A stretch of DNA of 64,000 bases from Corbicula japonica (GCA_038501625.1 JAZAYU010000052.1:2757955-2821954), one strand, 5' to 3'; positions 11,907 through 24,352 are shown, numbered from the stretch's first letter. Notes: a model not told the origin generated them from the sequence alone. Program-made: numbers and translations.

Positions 11907-12800
11907 AAGTATAATCTATTCAAATAACCAGTATGTATCACCATTGATTTTATAATTTAATTACGCCTGACTAATTACATTAGACTTTTTAGGGTTCAAG
12001 TGAATCAAAACAAAACAAATGTGTGTTTGTCCAGTGTAGACCTTAAATATTTATTACATAGGGTTTCAGCTCATACAGTGTTTGAAGAAAAAAGGGTCCG
12101 TCTCCAAAGCAATTGCGGCATGATAGGCATGAGCCAATTACAATGCACAGTGTCTACCCGACAGAGAACTGCATTAACAACAACACTGGTAGAAATTGAA
12201 ATGGATTGTCACAGTTTATATCTGGAAAATGACAAGATTTTTTGTAATTGAAACAAGAATAATTATAATATTATTAGAAATATAGCTACATTTAGGTCAG
12301 TGGTGTTGTTACATTGCAAATATTTGTTTCGGCAAAAACTCGAGTGGAACATGCGGATTACCATAAAATAGAAAATGGTAAATATCAATAACAATGAATG
12401 CAAATTGTCGAATAAGCATTTACAACGTCATAATTATTGACTACAATCAAGTGAACAGAAACATAGCACGACCCCCGTTTTTAACTTTTATTTCTAAATT
12501 CGTATGTAAAAATGCTGTAAGTTCCTAGCAAAACATTCGTGCTGGGAGACCGGCCGGGTGCGCCGCGAGCTAGCGCTTCTATTTTCCGGTTTACTGAAAT
12601 GTCTTACAAGCCGCCTTCGGTCCTTTCCGACTAGATGCATCTATTGATGCGAAACTATGGACTTCTTGCGAACCCTTTATTGCTGAGGCTTAGCATGAGT
12701 TCGTTACCCCGACAATGCAGGCCCGCTTAAATCGCAGTTAGTACAATGGGTTCGCTACAGCGGTAATAATGACAAACTTATTGGTTAGATATTTTGAAAA
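11907..12800. other. Non-coding flank before the 12-kb element
   Basis: No gene seen. A GC-richer patch at about 12541-12770 stands out from the AT-rich surroundings, but it matched no RNA or protein family I could recognise. Confidence 0.4.
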
Positions 12801-13634
12801 TACAGTCCACTCTCGTTGTGTCGAATTTGTCGGGACCGTAGATTTTATTTCGAGTTATCCGAAGTTCGACACATCCGAATCGGCGCCAGTGCACGAATAA
12901 TATACCTTTATGCTTCTAATGTAAATAATGGTATTTGTTTATGCACAAGAACACGTATATGAACCTTAAAGCTGATCAGTTCATGTATCAAAATAGAACA
13001 GAAAAATATATTAATTCGGTTATATTTATTACAATCATGTGAAAAACAACAATCATCATCGTTGTGTTACATCGTCGTCATCTTCACTCTGTGTGTTAAA
13101 GTCGTCTTTAAATAACTAAGTTAACTTTTATAAGTAAACTTATTCAATTTGAAATAAATATTAACTCATAATCGGATTCTTTTTTTGTGCTACAGTTTTG
13201 TTGGCGAGAATTTGCTACGTTTGGATCGGTCATGCTTTTGCACGTATTATTCTAAACAAATAAACTGGTATTTTAAAGGCCCGGTGGTCACATCATTATT
13301 ATAATTAAATGATTTGTGTTTTGTTTTCAACTCAAATTAATAATTACATGTACATCCATTACTTAAGCGAACATTTACTCAAACCGCGATCATCGTTAAT
13401 TATTGTTAAATAATGGTATTTTGCTTACAAGTTTTTACTTTGAAGAAGCCGCTCGCATTGTTCGAAGGCGGCGAATTTCACACTTCGACTTATCCGATGA
13501 ATTTACATAGGATATTTTAGCCGTCGGGTTTAAAATTTACTTCGACTTATAAAAACATTGATTGAGTCGAATTCGACTTAAACGGCATAATATTATATGT
13601 AAAAAGAACACATTTCGACGGGACCGTAAAATTA

Positions 13635-14155
13635 AGGTAGATGGACACGTTGGTGACGTTAGAAGGGCGAAAATGGACTACATCTTAGATTTCAATGAAA
13701 TTTATACCAAAGATAGTTCAAATCATTCACTTTTTGGAAATTATATTTTTGATGTCGGTTAATGGCGTCTTCAGAGGATAACAAGCGCCACCTGGCGGTC
13801 ACTAATTTTTATGTGATTTTTGCCGTTAACGGCTTGTAAACAAATCCAAAAACATTTTTTCTTGTTGTTTAATATACATTATTACAATAAAATATAAATC
13901 TAACAGAATGATTATAATAAAAATGGATAATATTGCTTTGTTTACGTTTAATTGAATCTAAACGACATTAAGTACGTTGATTTTGCACGATAAAATGACG
14001 ACGATTTCAGTGATTTAACGCATTATAACTTTTTAAAATGGACGGTGACATATAGATTTTTTGGAATGCATGGAATGCTGAAATATTTCTTAAGAAAATA
14101 AGTATAAAATAAACAGGGGTCATCCCGGCAGATTTTCTGCAATTTTTGATTTAAA
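13635..14155. repeat. Left inner arm of the long inverted repeat
   Basis: Shares ordered landmarks with the reverse complement of 23308-23720 and 24650-24770: 'aaggtagatggaca', 'gaaatttataccaaagatag', 'aagcgccacctggcg', 'gccgttaacggc', 'atggacggtgacatatagat' and 'aacaggggtcatcccggcag'. Similarity is high, with scattered substitutions. The contained open frame 13562-13762 is not conserved as a protein. Confidence 0.85.
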
Positions 14156-15330
14156 AAAAAGAATTAGGCGTTAAATTTTGCGACAACGTCGCTTGTGAAT
14201 TTTGATATTAACTTCGAAAGTTTAGGTAAAATAAACAAAATGAGGTCGCAAATTGTATTAATATCTTTCACATAATCTTCGTTTCATTTTGTTATAATTG
14301 ATAAAATCCGTAGATCCAGTGGCAAATCCAGGATCTGATGCGAGTGGTGGAGTATTTAAATGAAACGAAAATTTAACAATTAAATAGTTAAATGTACGCA
14401 TCATAAAAAAAAAACATCTTTAAATGAGTTAACAGATTTTTTTGGTCGTTCCTAGAGAGCATCTAGCTTTTTTTAATACTTTTAAAATAGTACATGCTTT
14501 ATTATAATTTTCATAATTTTTCATTTATATTGAGATTAGGTTATCCAAAGCTAATTTGCATCTCCGTCTGAATCTGCAAGTGTATACCCCTTGTAACAAT
14601 AAAACAAAAAGGGAGATAACAAATAATATTCTTTAAATTAGCTTTATTCTGATATCTCATTTATTTTAAAAATTGATTAAGCATAGTTTATTATTTTGTA
14701 TAAAAACTATTAATTTTCCTAAAACAACGACAGAATATTATACTATTGTCTTGAATGTATTATAATATTATTGTATTACTATAGAAAAAATGCAACATTT
14801 TTGTTCACGTGTATGTTTTTGTTTTCTCTAAGTCTGATAAAATAGGTTGAGCACTTTCAACAGTATGTATTCGCAGTCCATGTTTTAATAAAACTAAACA
14901 AGAAATATCTTTAAAAAAGATAAACGGCGTTGATGCAAAAGATTTATGTATACATGTATATAAGAAAGAAAGAAATACAGAGAGGCAAAGCAGACACAGT
15001 TTAGTTATTTTATTTTATTTGTTATAGCTGTAGACGAACCCTCCCTGCCTTCTTAGTATGACTTAGAGATTAAGCGACCGAGTCATGACAACTCATAAAT
15101 TTATTGAAAGTGTCTTTCAAAAAAAAATGTTGAAGCTGTTGCAACAATTTCATACAGTGATAACAAGTCGATTAAAGAAGCAAAATATTCAGTTTCAATA
15201 AAATACCTCGTGTAGAGTGAGAATTCAAGATGAATAAATGTCCTTGAAATTTAATAAATATAAATAATAACAGCCTGTTACAAGAGCGAAATCTACCAAC
15301 TTTTACGTACTATATTAAGTTTAAAAAAAA

Positions 15331-15400
15331 GTGTCCGTCCTGAGTATTGAACCCGGGGCCTCCGCTTGAGAGGCGAGAGTGTTAGCCACTACACTACAAT
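15331..15400 (-). pseudogene. tRNA-Glu-like relic or SINE head
   Basis: On the minus strand it has a D-arm/A-box region GTAGTGGCTAACAC, an anticodon-loop-like CTCTCAA (a CTC anticodon would be glutamate) and a B-box-like GGGTTCAATAC, followed by a T8 run that resembles a pol III terminator. The T-stem and acceptor stem do not pair properly. It is therefore a degenerate tRNA or the head of a tRNA-derived SINE rather than a working tRNA. Confidence 0.5.
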
Positions 15401-16125
15401 GAACTTGTCTTACGAACTTGAAATTAACAATCAGTATCAAAGGAACTAGAAAGGAACCAGTAAGAACTAGGAATATGTACACTTCTCTTTCGTTTTACAC
15501 TGTGTATTGTATGCAAGTGACACCCAAGAATATTCCATATAATATTGTATTTAAGCTATCAATATTGACTTAACTGGTTACTTAAATCGTAAATATGTTT
15601 TCCTCCAATACAACAACCACTAACAACCAATCTAATTAATCTATTTGATTTTTCCGCTGCATAATAATAAAATCCCACTAGATACCTCTCCAGCCTGCTA
15701 GATGCCTCTCTGGTGTAAATAGCTACCAATCGAAATAGTTTATTTCATTTTCCCTCTGCATGATAAGAGAATACGAGTATTATTTACAACATTTCATTGG
15801 TCGAAAAACTAGGTCAAAAGTGAGCTTAGACAGCTAACGCCGAAAAAATGCACATAACTGTGTTAATCTGCGATTATTTCATTAACACGAGTACAAGTAC
15901 ATACCGATTTACAACATTCCTTCAATTTCTTTACGGTAAATCTCTTCATATTTATATACATTTGCAACATATCCACTATGGTAATGATAATAGCTCACAT
16001 GTATGCAATAAGGGGTTAAGATGATGTCTGGTTTACAGGATATTCTATGTTATCATAGCTTTGACATGCTAGCAAATGCCACCATTATGGTAAATGTAAA
16101 GTATCACTGTCAGGAAACACACACT

Positions 16126-16586
16126 GTAAAAAATCCCCGTTAAATATACGGTATTTCGGTAACGGGACGTAACCGTTTCGACTAAAAGTTGTACAAATAC
16201 AGTGCGGCACCGTTTTTTTATTCGGAGCCTTTCGGTTAACATCCTGTCGAGCACATTGGCGCATTTTGCAAAAAAAAACGGTTTCTTTGGAAAATTTAAA
16301 GGTTTTAAGCTGTTTGTGCACAGATTAAGTTGTGGTATTGTAAGCTTAATTGTTTTTCATATTGTATACTCCCTTAGCCAGTCAATGCTATAGGCTAAGG
16401 TCGTATTATAACGATGTTTTGAAATTTACCCCACCCACCATCTTTACGGTCAGCCAGTAAAAATACACTGTCCAGTTTTATTTAACGGGAAGATCGAAAC
16501 TGTCAGCCCGTATAATTTACGGGACTGTCCTGGTAACCAGCTGCCAGGAATATCCCGTAAAATTTAACGGGAAATTTTTACAGTGC
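16126..16586. mobile_element. MITE with CACTGTAAAAA-type inverted ends
   Basis: The left end is cactgtaaaaaatccccgtt. The right end, on the opposite strand, starts gcactgtaaaaatttcccgt, and both continue into 'taaatttacgg'-like sequence. Internal copies of 'cccgtaaa/tttacggg' add further inverted structure. No protein is encoded. The ends resemble hAT-type MITEs. I could not identify a clear target duplication. Confidence 0.65.
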
Positions 16587-18026
16587 AGTCAATAAACCGC
16601 CATGCGTATGAAGTGTAGCCTTGTCCGCCAATGCACCGAAATGTCCGTCCAAAACCATCACTGAACCCCGTTCTCGGCAATCTTTCTGCATGACAATACA
16701 GCCGAAACACGCTCTGTTTTTCTTATGCAGACTTCCTGATATGGCGTGATAAAGTGAACACGTTTTAAATCTGAGAGTGGAAAGTTCATTGTACTGTGTT
16801 CAGTTTTAAATAGTCAGCTTTATGAGATATGAGACTAGTCTTCATTCTCAGTGTTGTAATTATGTGCTGGGCCCAGTTTTCCGGTTTTTTTTCTGTTATC
16901 TCTGTATATATGTATATTATTAATGTTAACCGACGGCAATTGAAATGGCCGATAATTGTGATAGATCGCCATCCCTGAAACATTCCAATAGATCAAGATC
17001 TTACAGTTTTTAAATAGTTTTTTTTCTTTTAAATAAACTACAACAATTTGGTTAAAATCTGATTAGCTGCTTGTTTGAATTTGGGTTCAAGTACACTGTA
17101 TCAATGCTTATCAAAAGTGTTTCGGGTGAATCAAATATTAAGCGAAAATGATCGAGCAGCTAGAGAATTACAATTACACACAACAATGTGCTTTGGTCGT
17201 TTTCTGTGCAAAACAAGTTTTGAAAAAGTTGCGCTTCTTTTGCCTTTGAGTATAACAGCAGTGGGTTAGATTCTGTCTTACGAATCATCCGAAATTGATG
17301 ATGTTTTATATCATTTGAAAGAAATAGTATAGAACGGTTGTTGAAACTGTTGTTTTTTTTCTTGCGAAAATGACAAGTCGCGCCCTGTAAACTTTTTATA
17401 TTAAAAAAGAACCGGGTGTTTTCGATACTTACAAATATTTATATTAAATAGAGAAGATAGCGTATAGCAGGATTTTCACCTAGGAAAGGGAATTCTGGCT
17501 GCTCTTTTCACAACGAGATTTTTTTTTCTTTATCCGTTTAAGTTAAATTCAAGTTCAATCTCAAGTTCATACGTTCCATTAGCAACTAGTATAACTTTGC
17601 AATATATTGTGGAATAAAGGTCATTTTACGTCAAAGTGGAGAGGTAACGACTGTACTTAAGGTAAAATGAATTGTACTTTCGTATTGCAGGATCGCCAAT
17701 TTTCGTCATAAAAATTATGCCGAGATTGTTTTTTTTATGCCGCATAATTGTTTCCCAAGTCAAGCGAAAGAATTCTTATGTAATAAAATATAGGTTTATA
17801 TAAAAGTGTTTGATGTCTTTTTACACTGCTACTTTAACAAAAAGAAAGTATTTCAACGTGCGCATGCGTAGCAACGGCGGAGTTTCTTTTTTCGCGGTGA
17901 TAGATTTTGAGAAAATAATAGATTAAAGATGTATTTAATAATGTTTTAGAAATAGCATATGTAAAAAAGTTGACAGGATTACGGACAATAAACGTCTCAG
18001 AATTATTTTGAATTCGTGAATGACAT

Positions 18027-19060
18027 ATGGGCAGAAAACGAAAGCAAAGCAAAGAGTCGCCTCCGAACAAAGACACTGAGAAGAGGCGGGTAAATATGGA
18101 ACCTCTGTCACAATCTACAACGGGTAACTATCAAAATGGACAATCGCAACTGAGAAATATTAATTGTGGATATAATCAGGCAGGTCAGTGTTATAGCCCA
18201 GTTCAAAATTTTAACCCAGCATTTTCCACACCTGGATTTTCTACACCTGGATTTTATACACCTGGAGGTCAGAGTTCGCCAAATATGACGCAGACACAGA
18301 CATACATTCCACAATCTGCGACAGGCAATTTACACAGTGACCAACTTTCGGTAATTATACAAAGATTAGAAAAGATTGACAGTAAACTGACCCAATTGGA
18401 AACAATACAATCTACCGTTAACAAAATCACGGAAAGACTTGAATCACTAGATCGAAGGGTCAGCACGATTGAAACCAGAATGCAAGATATTGAGCAAAGT
18501 AGAGTGTTTGACTCTCAAAGCCTTGATGACATCAAATCAAAACAAATCAATATAGACTGGCTGGTCAAAAAAGTGGAGAATCTCGAAAATAAAACCAAAA
18601 GTAGAGAAAACGATCTAAAAAAAGAGGTCATCAATCTGAAGAGTAGGAGTATGCGGGATAACTTGTTATTCTTCGGAATCCCGGAAGAAAAAGGTGAGAA
18701 GGACTCGGATTGTGTTAATAAGGTTCTGGATCTGATAGAAAACAAGCTGGAGGTCGAAAATGCGTCAGAAAACATCAAATTGCACAGAGCACACAGGATT
18801 GGTAGATATGACTCGAAGAAAACGAGACCAATTGTGGCTAAATTTGCGTACTACCCCGATCGAGAAAAGGTGAGACTTAATGCAAATAAACTGGCTAAGC
18901 CAACAGTACCCAACGGAAGTCATGGAATCCCGGAAAAGGCTGGTTCCTGTTATGCTAGAAGCCAGGAGACAGGGGAAAGAAGCATATATCGCCGGAGATA
19001 GACTGTATATCGATAGGAGATTATACAGGGAAGGGGCTACAACCGGAAGTATCTAGGATG
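18027..19060 (+). pseudogene. LINE ORF1 (coiled-coil RNA-binding protein), frameshifted
   Basis: The N-terminus is basic (MGRKRKQSKESPPNK). A Gln/Asn/Pro-rich stretch follows, including a short repeat of FSTPGF type. A long coiled coil comes next (about residues 105-205: IIQRLEKIDSKLTQLE... VENLENKTKSREND). Then comes a RNA-recognition-like core starting RSMRDNLLFFGIPEE, with HRAHRIG and RPIVAKFAYYPDRE. This order matches L1-type ORF1 proteins, which coat LINE RNA as trimers. The original C-terminus continues in the +1 frame (QQYPTEVMESRKR ... IAGDRLYIDRRLY, to about 19054), so the frame visible to 19001 ends in nonsense residues. The shift and probable loss of a few codons occur near 18890-18905. 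Confidence 0.85.
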
Positions 19061-19077
19061 TAAGCGAGAGTGCGGTT

Positions 19078-19328
19078 AAATGCGTGTCGTGGAATATCGA
19101 AGGACTTACAAAACAAAAAAGAGAAGATAGTGATTTTACAAAATTTATCAGTACATTTGATTTAATTTTCCTTAGCGAAACATGGACAAACAAAGGCTCA
19201 AAAATTGACTTAGAAGGATATAGAAGAGCAAAAAGGAACAGTGGTGGTATCTTAGTGTATATTAAAAATAATCTTATTAAGGGTGTTAAGTTGATAAAAA
19301 ATGACATCGATTGTTTATTATGGATTAT
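19078..19328 (+). pseudogene. LINE ORF2 start: APE-type endonuclease, 5' part
   Basis: The frame begins CVSWNIEGLTKQKRED. It contains the N-terminal endonuclease motif 'WNIEGL' (catalytic Asn region), then LIFLSETW with the catalytic Glu and GGILVYIKN. These are hallmarks of the APE-type endonuclease that nicks target DNA for target-primed reverse transcription. The domain is cut at about 19329 by an insertion and resumes after about 19735 (IFFQTENDIYLCVCYIAP). Confidence 0.85.
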
Positions 19329-19734
19329 AAGTATCATGCATGAGTGTGAGGTGAAGATGGAAAAATCTGTCACCGAGGGTTAACTGTTTTGCGGGAACGA
19401 GGCTCTGCCGAGTTCCCGCCAAAACAGTTCACCCGAGGTGACAGATTTTTCTATCTTTACCGAATTTCTCATGCAAGATACTTTTTCTTGCATACCTTTT
19501 ATTATTTATAACATTTTTGTGTAAGTATACAAACTTATTTATTTTCATTATGCTGAAATATTGACGTTAAAGCAATCTTTTTTATAAATGACGTCACTAA
19601 CTTGAATATATTACGTCAGATATTTGAAGACGTGACGTCATTCACGTGACTCATTCTACATGGGGGGTGTAGGATCGAAATTTCCTACACGGGTGAAAAC
19701 ACCGGATGACCTGATCTGGTATGCAAGAAAAAGT
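19329..19734. mobile_element. Small hairpin-bearing insertion inside the LINE
   Basis: Interrupts the endonuclease frame between DCLLWI and KIFFQTEN-like codons. Near its left end is a ~100-base hairpin (19355-19456). Mirrored 'ctttttcttgcatacc' and 'ggtatgcaagaaaaag' sequences occur at about 19480 and 19719, near the right end. A TTA on both sides may be the target duplication. It includes TGACGTCA-type palindromes like the 1.2-kb foldback element at 6406. It is non-autonomous. Confidence 0.65.
19355..19456. repeat. ~100-base hairpin
   Basis: Left arm agatggaaaaatctgtcacc continuing to 'gttttgcgggaac'. The loop is 'gaggctctgccgag', itself partly self-complementary. The right arm starts 'ttcccgccaaaac' and ends ggtgacagatttttctatct. 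It has a few mismatches. Confidence 0.8.
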
Positions 19735-22700
19735 TAGATAAGATATTTTTTCAAACCGAAAATGATATATATCTGTGTGTTTGCTATATTGCGCCAGAAT
19801 ATTCACCGATACATGATCTATACAATGTGGACATATTTCATAAAATTGAGAATGAAATAATTTTCTTCCAAAATAAAGGCCCTGTTTATTGTTTTGGAGA
19901 TATGAACTCTAGAGTTGGCCAAAAATATGATTATATTAGATATGATAATCGTCTGCAAGGCCAAGTTGATTTAGATATTGATATTTCATTGCCTAGGGTA
20001 TCGTCTGATCACAGTTCAAATCGTTTCGGCGATTTATTGTTAGATATATGCAAGTCCACAGGGTTGCGTTTATGTAACGGACGAATTGGCGATATAGTCA
20101 ATACCGGCAAATTTACTTGTTTCACTCATAACGGTGAAAGTGTGGTGGATTACCTTATAACTAAACAGATTTACTTTAAAAACATTGTAAACTTTTTTGT
20201 ACATGATTTTAACGTTCATTCAAACCACGCGCCAATATCTTTTGATCTTAAAGTCAATACAATATCACAAACAAGGGCAATCCCAGAACGCGTTTCATAT
20301 AAATGGAATGCAGAGTACAAAGATCAGTTTTTAAATGATATTGCACGAGATATTACCTCACTTTGTGATTCTTTGTTGTTTTGTAAACAAGAAAACCAAG
20401 ATGTTGATAATATGGTATCTTTGTTCACAGATTTTATTAATTTAAGAGGAAATAAATATTTTGAGAAACGTTATCAAAATAAAATAGACACATATTTTAC
20501 GAGCTACAACTATAAAAGCAATAAATGGTTTGATGCTGAATGTAGAAATAAATACAATATATACATGGAAGCTGTAAGAAATTTTAATTTAAATAAAACT
20601 GATGCCAATAAACAACATTTATATAGCTGCAAAAAAGATTACAAATATTGCTACAGAAGAGCAAAACGAATATATAAAAGAAATGAAGGTTCTAATATGG
20701 TTTCACTGAAAAATAAAAAACCTCGAGATTTTTGGAAACTTTTTAAGCAAAAGAAAAATATAGAAACTGGTGAAAATATAGAAATAAATGACTTTTTCGA
20801 GTATTTTAAAAATATGTCGTGTGAAACTTTAATTGAAGAAGATTTCGAAATAAACGCATTTTTGGAAAATTTTGATTCAAATTCACACCTAAATAGTTCG
20901 ACGTTTGCTGAACTAGACGTACCTTTCACATTAGATGAAATAAGAAGTTCTATTAAATTGCTGGGATCCAATAAAGCTAACTCGCTAGACAATATCATTT
21001 ATGAATATTTTAAAGAAGGGATAGAAGTGCTAGATAAACCGTTACAAATAATGTTTAACTATATATTAGATAAACAACAGTTTCCAAAATCATGGACAAA
21101 AGGTGTTGTTATACCTATTTTTAAAAAGGGGGATACTACGGACCCCAAAAACTATAGAGGCATCACGTTGATAAGCTGTTTTGCAAAACTTTTTACAGTT
21201 GTTATAAATGAAAGACTAAAAAAATGGACAAGCGAAAATGAAATATTAACAGATGCACAGTTTGGTTTCAAAACTAATCACAGCACTGTAGATGCAATAT
21301 TTTTGCTTAAATCTTTTATTGACAGGGATTTAAATGCAAAGAAAAAACTATATTGCTGCTATATAGATCTTATGAAATGTTTTGATACCATCTATAGAAA
21401 TGGTCTGTGGTTTAAGATGATTAAGTTAGGCATTGATGGAAATCTTTTCAGAGTTATTAGATCTTTATACGATGAAGTTAAATTATGTGTTAAGCACATG
21501 AATTCTTTATCAGACTTTTATAATTGTGATATTGGATTATTACAAGGGGAAATAATGTCGCCCATTTTATTCTCAATATTCGTGAATGATATAGAGATAT
21601 TTCTGCAAGAAAATGATTGTGGATTAACATTAGAACAACTATCTATATTTTTACTGCTATTTGCAGATGATGCAGTTATTTTCTCAGACTCTTTATACGG
21701 TCTACAAAATTCATTGAATAGTTTTTATAATTATTGTACAAAATGGAAACTTAATGTAAATATTGACAAAACTAAAGTTATGACTTTTCAAAAAGGGGGC
21801 AGAATTAATGAAGATGAGAAACTATATTATAATGGAGTAGAATTAGAATAAGTTCCTTCTTTTAACTACCTAGGCTTAGTCTTATCAAGTGGTGGTTCCT
21901 TTATGAATGCAACGCAGACTTTAGCAGGTAAAGCATTAAAAGCTATGGGTGCATTATTTTCTATAACCAGTGACTTAGAAGTTCCTGTCAAGATCATGTT
22001 AAATTTGTTTGATACGTATGTTTCGTCTAAACTTAACTATGCATGCGAAGTGTGGGGTTTCTGTCAAGCTGAAAATATCGAAAGAGTACATAGAAAATTT
22101 TTGAAATCATTATTAGGTGTTAAAATATCTACAAATAACGCGGCAATTTATGGAGAACTCGGGAGGTATCCATTATACTTAATAAGATACGTTAGAATTA
22201 TTAAATACTTTCTGAAATTGTATAGCCGAAAAAATAGCAATTGTAGTTTACAAAACATGATAAGGACTATGAGGCGAGATATACATACAGATCAAAATTG
22301 CAAAAATTGGGCCTCAAACGTAAGAAGTCTATTACAAAATTCGGGCTTTAATGATGTTTGGTTATACCCGGAATCTGTAAACATTAATATTTTTATTCCC
22401 GTTTTACGAAATAGACTTATTGGCATATATATAGGGACGTGGAGAACCGATATTAACTCAAGAAATTCATTGGCTTTGTATAGAGAAATAAAACACAATT
22501 TTGAACTATCTGCTTATATTGAAAATATACAAGATTTTAAAATTCGACAAGTTCTAGCCAAGCTTAGACTATCTTCACATAATTTAAATATTGAATCGGG
22601 TCGCCATCGAAACACCCCAAGGTATGATAGAAAATGCACTATATCGCAAAAAACGACTTAGAAGACGAATACCACTTTGTTTTAATATGCACGGTTTTTA

Positions 22701-22867
22701 ACGAACACCGTAACAAATTTATTCCCAGATATTACTATGATCATCCGAGTATGTTTAAATTTATTCAGTTATTAAGTTCCACAAATAAGAAATTATTAAC
22801 GAAATTAGCTATTTATTGCAAAAAAGCTTTTAAAATAAGATTAGACATATTAAATAATGTTTTACAG
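19735..22867 (+). pseudogene. LINE ORF2 remainder: endonuclease end, reverse transcriptase, C-terminal domain
   Basis: After the insertion the endonuclease continues with FGDMNSRVG (catalytic Asp-x-Asn), a DYLI motif and the SNHAPISFD end (catalytic His). The reverse transcriptase follows: WTKGVVIPIFKKGD, YRGITLISCFAKLF, AQFGFKTNHSTVDAIF, CYIDLMKCFDTI (catalytic Asp), GLLQGEIMSPILFSIFVND and LLLFADDAVIFS, where the FADD box holds the catalytic Asp pair. All core motifs are intact. The C-terminal part has YLGL, then ERVHRKFLKSLLGVK and YGELGRYPL. A TAA at 21849-21851 breaks the frame just before YLGL. A one-base shift in an A-run near 22645 precedes EDEYHFVLIC. Confidence 0.9.
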
Positions 22868-23197
22868 TGATACAATACAAAACTGTTTAAACTTCGATCA
22901 TTAGAGTTGCCTGTGTTTAAACTTTATTGTTGTCTTTTTGACTTGTTGTCTTTTGTCTTTGTTGTTATTTTCTCCCTAATCAATCTCGCTTCTGCATGTA
23001 TTTGTATCTTTTATAGTGAATACAATACAAAACATTTAAATTTTGACCAATATAGAAATTACTTCACATAGAGTTGTCTGTGTTTAAGCTTTATATGTTA
23101 TTTTCTCGTTAATCACTCTCGCTTTATTGCGCATTTGTTATATCATCATAGATATATAACGATGAACTATGTATGTTCAAGTTAATGGAAATAAAAG

Positions 23198-23222
23198 TTC
23201 TGTTCTGTTCTGTTCTGTTCTG
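23198..23222 (+). repeat. (TTCTG)n LINE tail
   Basis: Five tandem TTCTG units directly follow 'ggaaataaaag' at the 3' end of the LINE. Microsatellite 3' tails are common in several LINE clades and mark the priming end. Confidence 0.8.
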
Positions 23223-23307
23223 ATGTATGAGGTTTTTCGCGTTTTACGTTGATGTTCGAGTCCAAATTCTCAAGCGACGTTACCGAAAAAATATACGTCA
23301 GTTTCTT

Positions 23308-23720
23308 TATTTCAATCAAAAATTGCAAAAAAATCTGCCGGGATGACCCCTGTTTATTTTTTACTTATTTTCTTAAGAAATATTTCAGCATTCCATACAT
23401 TCCAAAAAATCTATATGTCACCGTCCATTTTAAAAAGTTATAGTGCGTTAAATCGCTGAAATCGTTGTTATTTTATCGTGCAAAATCAACGTACTCAATG
23501 CCGTTTAGATTAACTTTAACGAAAACAAAGCAAGATTATCCATTTTAATTATAATCATTCTGTTAGATTTATATTTTATTGTAATTATGTATATAAAACA
23601 ACAAGAAAACCTGTGTTTGAATTTGTTTACAAGCCGTTAACGGCAAAAATCGCATAAAAATTAGTGAACGCCAGGTGGCGCTTGTTATCCCCTGAAGACG
23701 CCATAAACCGACATCAATCA
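23308..23720. repeat. Right inner arm of the long inverted repeat
   Basis: Reverse complement of about 13765-14155, with small indels and substitutions. The arm resumes at 24650-24770 after the insertion at 23722-24646. Confidence 0.85.
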
Positions 23721-23909
23721 AAGTACTGAAAGTACAGAAAACCAGCGAAGCGTTTTTTTCTTATTGAGAACAACCAGTGCCATGATTCTCATACATGTAT
23801 CCATTTACGAAAAAGCAAAAAAAACTTGTTTCACTCACAAAGAACTTCCTCTTGTCTAAATGATAGTGGAAATAAGGGTTTCCATGTATTATCTGGATGA
23901 AGGCTTCTG

Positions 23910-24147
23910 TTAACCCTTTACTCCATAGATATACCTTCATAGCTTGTGCGAACAGTTTAGATCCATATCAGCTGGCACATCTGTGCGATCTGATTAGGAT
24001 TTAAACTGTTCGCTTTTATTATCATTTTTTTCTGACCAGTAATCACAAATTTTAAATCCAGATCAGATGGCACTATTGTGCCAGCTGATTGGGACCTGAA
24101 CTGGTAACCTATGTGATGAAAGGCGTATATATTGAGTAAAGGGTTTT
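23910..24147. repeat. MITE copy, AACCCTTTACTCC family
   Basis: Starts ttaaccctttactccataga, contains two inverted 'agatccatatcagctggcac' and 'gccagctgattgggacct' type blocks, and ends 'attgagtaaagggttt'. The termini are inverted repeats of each other, with TTAA at the left edge. Confidence 0.8.
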
Positions 24148-24298
24148 AGGCAAGAAATTGTAATAGTGAAATCTGTGTACTGACATCCCAAAGACATAAT
24201 GAACACGAAAAATGACGCTCCTTCTTTGTTTTTGTCGTCCGCACTTTTCAACGATATTCTATATCGTCCGCTAATTGGACCGCATTTTAGTGCGACTC

Positions 24299-24352
24299 AT
24301 ATTCCATACCTCCGCGTCCGTTCCACGTCGGACGGACACGGAGGTATGGAAT
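24299..24352. repeat. Hairpin, 20+ base stem
   Basis: tattccatacctccgcgtcc on the left pairs with ggacacggaggtatggaata on the right around a short centre. The next 150 bases carry repeated 'gcaccgcaccgat' words. Confidence 0.8.

Larger units (their letters stand above)
17860..23223 (+). mobile_element. LINE (non-LTR retrotransposon), decayed
   Basis: A two-ORF non-LTR retrotransposon. It runs from an approximate 5' region near 17860, through ORF1 (18027 on) and ORF2 (endonuclease, reverse transcriptase and a C-terminal domain, about 19078-22867), to a 3' tail of TTCTG repeats at 23198-23222. Damage seen: a frameshift with probable small deletion late in ORF1 (about 18895), an insertion in the endonuclease (about 19329-19734), one stop codon (21849-21851) and one frameshift (about 22645). 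The short tandem 3' tail and separate ORF1 suit the CR1/L2/Jockey side of the LINE tree, but the clade was not determined. The element cannot be autonomous. It sits between the arms of the 12-kb composite. Confidence 0.9.

Noticed and set aside
12541..12770. GC-rich patch as a possible rRNA or snRNA fragment
   Set aside because: I could not match it to any conserved RNA core; base composition alone is not enough.
15331..15400. Functional tRNA-Glu
   Set aside because: A-box, CTC loop and B-box are recognisable, but the T-stem and acceptor stem do not pair.
18515..18778. Minus-strand open frames inside the LINE ORF1 (also 20651-20998)
   Set aside because: They are shadows of the plus-strand LINE proteins.
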